5,820 nt of DNA, taken from contig JAIEMR010000118.1 of assembly GCA_019751935.1 (NCBI GenBank), positions 1-5,820 on the forward strand, in the 5' to 3' direction. Position 1 is the stretch's first letter, and each line of letters starts with the position of its first letter. Positions 1-5,820 of the stretch are shown here, in pieces. The notes beneath the pieces are model-generated. The model had not been told where the DNA came from, did not search any database, and saw only the letters and a program-made list of their open reading frames with translations. The translations under genes and the position numbers were made by a program. Source of the DNA: Alphaproteobacteria bacterium (GTDB taxonomy: Bacteria; Pseudomonadota; Alphaproteobacteria; Paracaedibacterales; CAIULA01).

Positions 1-16
1 TCTTTGGAACGGCCAT
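1..16 (-). CDS. rpmF: Start of 50S ribosomal protein L32 gene (partial)
   Basis: Reading leftward from an ATG at 16-14, the only visible codons are M-A-V-P-K plus the first base (A) of a sixth, after which the window ends. MAVPK followed by K or R is the usual N-terminus of L32 in alphaproteobacteria and some other groups; L32 is a small structural protein of the large ribosomal subunit. An AAGG Shine-Dalgarno core sits seven bases upstream of the ATG, which supports a true start. The call rests on five residues plus the ribosome binding site, so it is a recognition rather than a proof. In many proteobacteria rpmF is followed by plsX and fabH; nothing here can confirm that. It lies on the same strand as the protease gene, 167 bases downstream of it. 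Confidence 0.62.
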
Positions 17-183
17 TTTTCTACCTTACTAAAATCAAAAACTTATAATAGCTACAATTACGAAAACTTGCATACCTTTTTATATCAAAACCTTAAACCA
101 ATCAAGGGAATTATCAAAGACCTCCTCTTCGCACCGTATAACGCAAAAGAGTTTTTAAAGATTTTAAACTGCCACCTTGAAAT
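17..183 (-). other. Intergenic region between protease gene and putative rpmF
   Basis: This A+T-rich spacer has no convincing gene and no convincing rho-independent terminator: the only palindrome I find (150-170, AGTTT...AAACT arms) is almost all A/T and has no following T-run. A possible rpmF promoter on the minus strand is TTGATT (100-105) and TATAAA (79-84), but the spacer is only 15 bases, so it is weak. A perfect AGGAGG on the minus strand (121-126) has no ATG or GTG at suitable distance after it; a TTG three bases on is too close. With no terminator visible, transcription of the protease gene may run on into rpmF. Confidence 0.5.
24..28 (-). promoter_or_regulatory. Ribosome binding site of putative rpmF
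   Basis: On the minus strand the sequence reads TAAGG followed by seven bases and then ATG. This is a reasonable Shine-Dalgarno core at normal spacing and is the main support, besides the MAVPK residues, for a gene starting at the window's left edge. Confidence 0.6.
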
Positions 184-3100
184 TTAGTGAACAAGTATAG
201 TTTTCACACCATACTTTTCAACCAAGTTGCTTGCAACGTCTGGGCTGGGCACATCTCTTACAGTTACAGGGAAAGGAGCGCCAACATGTATTTCCATGAC
301 TGACTTCAGTAGTTCCACATCGTTAATCTCTTGAAAATCGTGCAAAGAGATATAGCCGGTGTTGAGAAAGTCCATCATCTCATCTGCCGCACTGCATGCA
401 TACCCATTAGAACTTTTAAATAACTCTAACGCCTGCTTAAAAGTCGGCACTCCTTTAACTCTTATAGGAGTAGGATGGAGTATTTTAAGCCTAGTAATTT
501 CTATCGTATTAAAATCAGCAAAAGAAATATCACCCTTAACAAGGAGATCAGAAAAAGCGGGCAGCTTAATAGTCAGCTTCTTATCTATAACTTGGCGTGC
601 ATACCTTTTCATTACATCAAAGACTGTATTCAAATCTTTGACATCTGTTAATGTAACAGGACGCTCACCTAAAACGGATCGAATTCTTTCAATTCCGATT
701 CTATCAAGGTCATGTAAATCCACCATGCCTTTTACAAAAAAGTCATCAAAACCTGCAACCTTTATCTTATGGAGTTTAACCACATCTATTGCTTGTTCTA
801 ATGTTGGCACATTTGTGACTGTTAGTCTTTTACTTGGCTCTAGAACCTCTTGAGCCTTTTTAACATTCATTTCATCAAGCTGTTCAAAAGAAATCTCTCC
901 TCTTTCAAAAAAACCATCAAAACCTTCAACCTTGACTTTGTATTTCTTTGCTACGTTTACTGCTTTTTTCAAATTTGGGACGCCTTCGACTGTTACCGGA
1001 TGTTCTGCTGCGTATTTTCCAAAGAGGCTTCGAGGTAGATCGTCTAACTCTGCATAATTTAATCTTCCACTCTTGAATAGAGGATGATCAAAATCTGTTT
1101 TGACTTTAACGTTCATGACAAGATGCAATGCGTCATTTAAAGAATGGACACCTGCTACCGTTACAGGCATGACTTTTGCTGAATATTGTTGTAAAAGTCC
1201 TGTCGGTGCTAAGTCTATCATTTCAGCATGGGTTAATGTTCCATCCTTGAACAAAGAATGGTCAAAATCTGTTTTAATACCACCATATTTTAAAGTAATG
1301 GTTAAAGCATCTTGTAAATTCGTAACACCCGTTGCTGTAAATACCTTACCTTCCCCTCGAGCTTCTTGTGTCATACTCCAAATTTGTGACAATCTCACCC
1401 AAGGAATCTCACCCCTTTCAAAGAAGTCATCAAAACCAGGAACCTTTACCTTATAGGCTTTGGCCAGATATACTGCATCTATTAGATCATAAGCACCGGT
1501 TACTGTGAGCACCTTACCCCCTAGAACTTCTCGTGCATTATCAATGACATCTATGAGCCTGGTAAATTGTACTCGAGGAATCTCACCCCTTTCAAAGAAA
1601 TAACCAAAACCAGAAACTTTTACCTTATGGAGTTTAACCAATTCTATTGCTTGCTCCAATGTTGACACACCTGTTACTATAAGATCTTTTCCTCCTAGAA
1701 CTTCTTTTGCTTGCCCAACATTAATTGCAGCAAATTGGCTCAAAGGAACCTCTCCTTTGTCAAAAAAGTCACCAAAACCGGCAACCTTTACCTTATATGC
1801 ATCCACTAGACGGATTGCATCTTTTAGAGCTGGGACATCTGTTACTGTTAGCTCTCTACCATTCAAGCGCTCTTTAAGAGCGTCGATATCACCCTGTTTA
1901 AGATCTTTAATTGATAGTAAATAGCTCAAAGGTATTTTACCTTCATCAAAGAAATAACCAAAACCGGCAACCTTCACTTTATACTCACCAGCTAGACGAA
2001 TTGCATCTTTCAAAGTTGAAACACCTGTCACCGTTACTGGATTCCCCAGCGTATAGTCTTTCAACAGCTGTGGTTCTAAGGCGTTTAATTGTTCTATGGT
2101 TAAGGTTTTACTTTTAAATAGAGAGTGATCAAAAGTTACTCGCTCTCCGTAGGTCAAAGCAAAAGCAATCATCTCTGCCAAATCTCTTTCTGTTGTCCCC
2201 GTTACATTGATTGTTTTGCCTGGATGATCGTTCAGATAGGTTGCAATTTCATCTCTACCAGCATGCTCTTTAAAACTATGGTATGAAAGGAGAGTCTCTG
2301 TAGAGGCTTTTTTACTCTCAAATCCTAGCACTGTAATGCCTGGATATTCCTTAGAAATCGTTTCGGCCTCGATTGCGCTTGTAACGCCCGATACTTTGAT
2401 TGCTTTTGGTGAAATCCAAGAGGCAACAGCGTCCTTAAACTTTGGATCCTTCACCTGCGCAGATGAAACTGTTGGGTCTCTCGTAAACTGAACAGCTTTG
2501 TCTGCTCCAAAAAAGCTTATGAGGCGCTCAGCCCCTGACGCCTGAGGAATTATACCGTGTAAATCTTCCTCTTCTGCTTTAGGCACAGGAATAACTTCTC
2601 CTTCAGTAAAGTAGGGTAGAGGCACTTGGGCTTTCGTTGTTGCAAGAGAAATAAGATTCTCATAATCAAACATACCTTGTCCAAATACCCTTGGATCAAG
2701 GCCGTCAACTGCCCGTAAACTCACATTCATTGTATCATCGCCAACAGCTCCTGTTCCCACATCTGCAATCAATTGAACTTTATGATGGCGCAAAGATTCC
2801 TTAAAAACCCTGTTTGCTTCTTTTATTGCCATATCAGGACGCATGTTTTGATTGTGCATAAATTGGTATAAAACCTGGGCAAATGCACCCGCCTGGGCAG
2901 GAGTTGCGAAACTTGTTCCCTCTAAAAATTTATTATATGTTTCGCTGTAATAAGTGCCGCTTGCAGCAGCACCATGTTGCTGCAGAAATGATGCGAAATC
3001 CCTAGGGCCCACAGATTCTCCAAAATCTTGAGAAAGAAGTTTATTTTCTGCTACAGCAAAATACTCTGGCGGCTTCCCATCTGCTTGCCTTTTATGCCAT

Positions 3101-4941
3101 TCCATATAAGGCTGACTGGTGACCCTTGAAACAAGATGCAGATTTTCTAATTGTTCAGATGATAACCCAGCCTCTTCACGAAGCCATTTTAAAAATGATG
3201 TTAACTCATCTTCGCCCGCAGACAGATCGGTATTCAAGCTGCTCATATTATTAATGGCTAAGAAAATCACGTCACCCTTTCTCAAGCAATTGGCAAAAGC
3301 TTCACGTACTCCAATCAGGGCTCCATTCATCTTCAAAGACAGATTGATAAGAGTCGGACGGTCTTTTTGTGCGGCAATAAGCTCAAATGCATTTTGAAGT
3401 TTTTTAACATTGCTACTAGTAGCATCAGCATCAATCGGTATAACCTCTGATACAGGTAAATCTCCCGCATACTCTTTAAAAACTTCTCGAACGACAACGC
3501 CGTGACTATCCTTTCCTGCACTCCACAATTTTCCTTCTTCTTTTTCCTTAGCATAGTCGATGATAGCAATATCAAAGGGAAGAGGAGCGGTGTCTGATAC
3601 ATCAACTTTTACAGCTGGATTGAAATTGTTGGCCTCATACCAATTGGTACCTTCTAAAAGTTGAGGGCCTTTTTGGGTTAATTCATCTAAATAAGCTTCA
3701 CGGCTTACATCTGCTCTACGCTTAAGTCCTCCAACAACCATTACATCCCTATAGGCCTTTGGATCCATTATCTCTAAAAAATCCATCGCTGCTTTAAATT
3801 GAGTTGTATTTGTTCGCCATTTGCTCAATTTTTCAAAAATTCTTGCACCAGCTTCGGTTTCAATAAATTTATTCGGACAATTTGACTTAAAATAAAATTG
3901 TCCAAAATCCCGTAACTTAGATGAAAGTTCATGATCTTTTTCTCGAATACTCCGACTCCAATCTGCAAAATCCTCTCCTTCAGATACAAATACCTTAGTT
4001 AAAGCGCGGAACTGCAGGTCTTCTATTATTTTTCTGCTCGCCGTATCATGGATTCTACTAAGATGGTCTATTATTTCTGGCTCTACCCCAGATTTTGAAG
4101 CACCTGCTTGGATCGCAGAAATATCTAAACCAGACTCCCGAATCTTGTCAGTTACAAAACCGAGAGCTGGCTTCAAATAACTAGACGGATAATTAGCCAT
4201 ATTACCTAATAAGACTAAAAATTCCTGATTCCACAGATAATCTGTTTTTAATATGTTGCCGTTGTTTATAAGCCCATAAGAAATTTTAGCGCTATGTCTT
4301 TCCAACCCCAAAAGAGAAAATTTTGAAATCAAATCAATAACACGCTCAGCTATATGCAATACATCTGGAACCCATTCTATTGTCTCAGCAAGGGCTTTCA
4401 TGCGAGCTTCTTCGCTTTCTTCATCAAAGAGTAAATGGCTATCTTGAACTGCTTTCTGCAATACCGGAATAGCTGATTGTCTGGGCCGAATTGCATTGAT
4501 ATTTAATAGACGATCAATAATTTCCTTTTGTTGTATATCATCTGCCCAAACTACATCATCACCTGCTGACATCTGGTTTAGCAAAATGTCCACGTACTGG
4601 CGAGTTATACTCCACCCTTCTTTTAAGGTCATGGGAGTATTCTTTGTAATAGATTCTACAATTCCATCCAGCTGTCTTATGAAATGGCTATATGTTCCTC
4701 GATCCTTTGGAACCAGGAAATAAACAGGTTTGCTCCTGATTGCTACTATTGCCGATTTAAACTCAGGAGTATCAACATACATTTCACGATCAAATAAGCT
4801 TTCTAACACGACCGGCTTAGGCGCTGCAGCTGCTGGCAGCACTGGCATTGGCTCTACCATTGTACTCGCAAATACCATCGACGTGCTTAGAAAAAAGGCA
4901 CACGTAACACAGGTGACTATTTTTGTTTTACTTATTTTCAT
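184..4941 (-). CDS. Exported subtilisin-like (S8) serine protease with long C-terminal repeat array
   Basis: The product (1585 residues) is predicted to be an exported endopeptidase of the S8 family. Visible domains in order: signal peptide (1-25); Pro/Ala-rich spacer (28-44); a charged, Leu-rich, probably helical region (about 45-450) that I do not recognise and that could be a propeptide or partner-binding domain; the S8 domain (about 450-725) with Asp462 in AIID, His480 in DSHG, Asn565 in AINN and Ser677 in GTSFATP; a linker (about 725-844); and about 12.5 repeats of ~57 residues (845-1585). An in-frame ATG at 5079 would add 46 residues, but those lie almost wholly inside the upstream gene. 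The ATG at 4941 has a ribosome binding site, begins a proper signal peptide and leaves a 20-base gap, so I chose it. The protein is far longer than simple subtilisins, which are about 270 residues in mature form. No transmembrane anchor, LPXTG motif or autotransporter barrel is evident at the C-terminus. Substrate and final location (periplasm, surface or outside) are unknown. Confidence 0.88.
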   Translation of the reverse strand: MKISKTKIVTCVTCAFFLSTSMVFASTMVEPMPVLPAAAAPKPVVLESLFDREMYVDTPEFKSAIVAIRSKPVYFLVPKDRGTYSHFIRQLDGIVESITKNTPMTLKEGWSITRQYVDILLNQMSAGDDVVWADDIQQKEIIDRLLNINAIRPRQSAIPVLQKAVQDSHLLFDEESEEARMKALAETIEWVPDVLHIAERVIDLISKFSLLGLERHSAKISYGLINNGNILKTDYLWNQEFLVLLGNMANYPSSYLKPALGFVTDKIRESGLDISAIQAGASKSGVEPEIIDHLSRIHDTASRKIIEDLQFRALTKVFVSEGEDFADWSRSIREKDHELSSKLRDFGQFYFKSNCPNKFIETEAGARIFEKLSKWRTNTTQFKAAMDFLEIMDPKAYRDVMVVGGLKRRADVSREAYLDELTQKGPQLLEGTNWYEANNFNPAVKVDVSDTAPLPFDIAIIDYAKEKEEGKLWSAGKDSHGVVVREVFKEYAGDLPVSEVIPIDADATSSNVKKLQNAFELIAAQKDRPTLINLSLKMNGALIGVREAFANCLRKGDVIFLAINNMSSLNTDLSAGEDELTSFLKWLREEAGLSSEQLENLHLVSRVTSQPYMEWHKRQADGKPPEYFAVAENKLLSQDFGESVGPRDFASFLQQHGAAASGTYYSETYNKFLEGTSFATPAQAGAFAQVLYQFMHNQNMRPDMAIKEANRVFKESLRHHKVQLIADVGTGAVGDDTMNVSLRAVDGLDPRVFGQGMFDYENLISLATTKAQVPLPYFTEGEVIPVPKAEEEDLHGIIPQASGAERLISFFGADKAVQFTRDPTVSSAQVKDPKFKDAVASWISPKAIKVSGVTSAIEAETISKEYPGITVLGFESKKASTETLLSYHSFKEHAGRDEIATYLNDHPGKTINVTGTTERDLAEMIAFALTYGERVTFDHSLFKSKTLTIEQLNALEPQLLKDYTLGNPVTVTGVSTLKDAIRLAGEYKVKVAGFGYFFDEGKIPLSYLLSIKDLKQGDIDALKERLNGRELTVTDVPALKDAIRLVDAYKVKVAGFGDFFDKGEVPLSQFAAINVGQAKEVLGGKDLIVTGVSTLEQAIELVKLHKVKVSGFGYFFERGEIPRVQFTRLIDVIDNAREVLGGKVLTVTGAYDLIDAVYLAKAYKVKVPGFDDFFERGEIPWVRLSQIWSMTQEARGEGKVFTATGVTNLQDALTITLKYGGIKTDFDHSLFKDGTLTHAEMIDLAPTGLLQQYSAKVMPVTVAGVHSLNDALHLVMNVKVKTDFDHPLFKSGRLNYAELDDLPRSLFGKYAAEHPVTVEGVPNLKKAVNVAKKYKVKVEGFDGFFERGEISFEQLDEMNVKKAQEVLEPSKRLTVTNVPTLEQAIDVVKLHKIKVAGFDDFFVKGMVDLHDLDRIGIERIRSVLGERPVTLTDVKDLNTVFDVMKRYARQVIDKKLTIKLPAFSDLLVKGDISFADFNTIEITRLKILHPTPIRVKGVPTFKQALELFKSSNGYACSAADEMMDFLNTGYISLHDFQEINDVELLKSVMEIHVGAPFPVTVRDVPSPDVASNLVEKYGVKTILVH
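187..2409 (-). repeat. Array of about 12.5 coding tandem repeats (~57 residues each)
   Basis: Repeats fill residues 845-1585. Approximate unit starts are residues 845, 907, 967, 1028, 1084, 1142, 1198, 1256, 1314, 1371, 1427, 1491 and 1556 (top-strand bases 2409, 2223, 2043, 1860, 1692, 1518, 1350, 1176, 1002, 831, 663, 471 and 276). Each unit reads as a strand (TVTGV), a helix (TLxDAIxLxxxY), a second strand (KVKVxGF), then a variable segment and a second helix. Type A units carry FFxRGEIP or close to it (units 3-6, 9, 10); type B units carry FDHSLFKxGTLT or close to it (units 2, 7, 8). Unit 1 is degenerate, units 11 and 12 are diverged with insertions, and unit 13 stops after its second strand. 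I do not recognise the family; a solenoid or string of small beta-alpha domains used for binding or as a stalk is the natural guess. Confidence 0.85.
2767..3594 (-). other. Peptidase S8 (subtilisin) catalytic domain
   Basis: Residues about 450-725 of the protease. The triad and oxyanion residue are read directly: Asp462 (bases 3556-3558), His480 followed by Gly (3502-3504), Asn565 (3247-3249), and Ser677 in the near-invariant GTSFATP motif (2911-2913). The strand motif INLSL (532-536), typical of the region between His and Asn in this family, is also present. Departures from the classical pattern: Asp-to-His spacing is only 18 residues (32 in subtilisin), His is followed by G-V rather than G-T, the oxyanion motif is I-N-N rather than A-G-N, and Asn-to-Ser spacing is 112 residues (66 in subtilisin), which implies an insertion there. 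All catalytic residues are kept, so I expect an active enzyme. Confidence 0.88.
4867..4941 (-). other. Signal peptide of the S8 protease
   Basis: Residues 1-25 form a Sec-type signal peptide: a Lys-rich start (K2, K5, K7), a hydrophobic core from about I8 to L18, then a polar stretch ending V-F-A before S26, a standard signal peptidase I site. Two cysteines (C11, C14) sit inside the core but neither is in a lipobox context, so a lipoprotein is unlikely. The mature protein would start STMVEPMP and run into a Pro/Ala-rich spacer. Confidence 0.85.
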
Positions 4942-4961
4942 CTCACAATCTCTCTTTAAAA
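4942..4961 (-). promoter_or_regulatory. Intergenic gap and ribosome binding site of the protease gene
   Basis: The 20 bases between the TAA of the LRR gene (4962-4964) and the ATG at 4941 contain AAAGAGAGA, with GAGAG at 4950-4954 ending eight bases before the ATG. This purine-rich Shine-Dalgarno-like element decides the start codon in favour of 4941 over the in-frame ATG at 5079. The short gap leaves little room for a promoter or terminator, so the two genes are probably co-transcribed. Confidence 0.7.
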
Positions 4962-5820
4962 TTATTTTGTCTTTGATGCAATGCGTTCTTGCAGCTGCTG
5001 GACTGTCATATGAGGGAAAATGATCTTTTTCCAATCCCCAATGTTTGTCGTTTTTTGCGCAAAATATGTCACAAGCCACTCAATCACCTCTGGTGAGAGC
5101 CCATCAACATCGCCAAGGTTAAAGTCTGTGATTTTCCATCCCGTTGGAAGGGCAGGTAAGGCTGAGGGAAAAGGGGATGTAATTTTGCAGCCATATAAAG
5201 AAAGTTTTCTAAGGTTACTGTTGTGAGCTAATCGCTGTAATATTTTGCCAAAAGTCTCCCCGCTCATTTCAGCCTTATGCAAAGTAAATTCCTTAACTGT
5301 ATCTACATAAGGAATCAAGGGTCTAACTCCATCATCAGTTAAAAGACCGCCGTTTGAAACAACGATGCTTGTTAATGATTCTCTTAAGCGATTCGTTTGA
5401 ATAAGCTCCTTAATAAGTGCATCATTAGGGAAAATATTTAGTTTAAGTGAATTTGGCGGAGAAAGATCGATTACCATATTTGCATATAAATTTAAAAGGG
5501 TAGGAACTGGCTCCACAAGCACTTCTGGAGATTTTGCACTTATTGACGATGGAAACTTGGACTTAAGATATTGATCCAATGGCGCCCCTCTATCTAAGGT
5601 AGGGTCTGTCAGAGGAAACGGGGCATTCTTAGATTCGAAATCCTTCCTCCAAAGCTCTAATACACTTTTTCGAATTAACGAATTGACGGTATCTAAATGA
5701 ATGGATTGAGGTGAGGACGGTAATCGCGTCTCATAAGCAAGATTAAGATTTCTTTCTCTTATTTGATCCTCTACATTTGTCGGCTTTGCCAGTGCCTCAT
5801 AAACAACCATTTCTCCAACA
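4962..5820 (-). CDS. Leucine-rich-repeat protein, C-terminal part (5' end outside window)
   Basis: An open frame enters from the right edge and ends at TAA (4962-4964). There is an ATG at 5810, but the frame stays open upstream of it (V-G-E), its only SD-like sequence (GGAG) is just two bases away, and no signal peptide follows, so I treat this as the 3' part of a longer gene. Counting from that ATG (282 residues), residues 1-120 are a mixed region of no recognised family. From about 120, and clearly from 145, the protein is built of ribonuclease-inhibitor-type LRRs: SLTSIVVSNGG, TVKEFTLHKAE, NLRKLSLYGCK and KITDFNLGDVD begin successive units of about 27-29 residues. The last unit (NIGDWKKIIFP) runs to the C-terminus. 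LRRs of this type bind protein partners; no catalytic motif is seen. It precedes the protease gene by 20 bases and probably shares its transcript. Its location cannot be judged without the N-terminus. Confidence 0.78.
   Translation of the reverse strand, partial: VGEMVVYEALAKPTNVEDQIRERNLNLAYETRLPSSPQSIHLDTVNSLIRKSVLELWRKDFESKNAPFPLTDPTLDRGAPLDQYLKSKFPSSISAKSPEVLVEPVPTLLNLYANMVIDLSPPNSLKLNIFPNDALIKELIQTNRLRESLTSIVVSNGGLLTDDGVRPLIPYVDTVKEFTLHKAEMSGETFGKILQRLAHNSNLRKLSLYGCKITSPFPSALPALPTGWKITDFNLGDVDGLSPEVIEWLVTYFAQKTTNIGDWKKIIFPHMTVQQLQERIASKTK
4998..5378 (-). repeat. Leucine-rich repeats (about five units, RI-like)
   Basis: Residues about 145-271 (counted from the ATG at 5810) show the spaced hydrophobic pattern LxxLxLxxxxL followed by a helix. 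Units start near residues 145, 171, 199, 226 and 255. The first is the best match, with GLLTDDGVRPLI resembling the turn and helix of ribonuclease-inhibitor LRRs. The third lacks a good helix because it is Pro-rich (TSPFPSALPALP). The fifth is weak and may be the capping unit. Confidence 0.68.

Noticed and set aside
35..73. Short minus-strand frame MQVFVIVAIISF
   Set aside because: Only 12 codons, with an SD-like AAGG one base from the ATG, too close to work; most likely chance in A+T-rich spacer.
150..170. Terminator hairpin after the protease gene
   Set aside because: The arms are short and almost entirely A/T, with no T-run following on the minus strand.
85..183. Continuation of the repeat array past the stop codon
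   Set aside because: The frame stays open for 32 codons after the TAA, but the translation shows no convincing match to the repeat consensus, and such a length is expected by chance fairly often.
359..853. Plus-strand open frame of 164 codons
   Set aside because: It lies wholly antisense to the repeat array and its apparent repeats mirror those of the protease gene; no ribosome binding site was noticed. The other plus-strand open frames in the window are likewise antisense to the two large genes.
187..2409. EF-hand or dockerin calcium-binding loops in the repeats (for example FKSGRLNYAELDDL, ERGEISFEQLDEM)
   Set aside because: The second half of each motif resembles an EF-hand, but the Asp/Asn residues expected at loop positions 1, 3 and 5 are missing in most units.
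3333..3605. Minus-strand open frame of 90 codons inside the protease gene
   Set aside because: It is in another frame over the S8 catalytic domain, whose conserved residues fix the true frame.
4942..5079. N-terminal extension of the protease gene to the ATG at 5079
   Set aside because: It would overlap the LRR gene by 118 bases and place 46 non-hydrophobic residues before a clear signal peptide. The ATG at 4941 has its own ribosome binding site.

Overview
The window is visibly A+T-rich bacterial DNA (roughly 60% A+T by eye, not counted), and every gene I can support lies on the minus strand. Reading in the direction of transcription (right to left), it holds: (1) the 3' part of a gene whose product ends in five leucine-rich repeats (4962-5820, start outside the window); (2) after a 20-base gap, a very large gene (184-4941, 1585 codons) for an exported subtilisin-family (S8) serine protease carrying about twelve and a half tandem repeats of ~57 residues; (3) a 167-base intergenic stretch (17-183); and (4) at the extreme left edge, the first five codons of what looks like rpmF, ribosomal protein L32 (1-16).

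The large protein has a clear layout: signal peptide (residues 1-25), Pro/Ala-rich spacer (about 28-44), a long, probably helical region of unknown function (about 45-450), an S8 catalytic domain with Asp462, His480, Asn565 and Ser677 (about 450-725), a linker (about 725-844), and a repeat array (845-1585) that ends in the middle of a unit. The repeats fall into two sub-types and I do not recognise them as a named family.

The LRR gene and the protease gene are close enough to be one transcript. LRRs normally bind other proteins and the second product is an exported protease with a long repeat array, so the pair may act outside the cytoplasm, possibly in host interaction; that is inference. 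The organism is probably Gram-negative. The MAVPK start of the putative L32, the low G+C, and the large repeat-bearing exported protease beside an LRR protein would suit a host-associated alphaproteobacterium (Holosporales/Rickettsiales-like), but this assignment is weak. No tRNA, rRNA, CRISPR array, insertion sequence or convincing terminator was seen.
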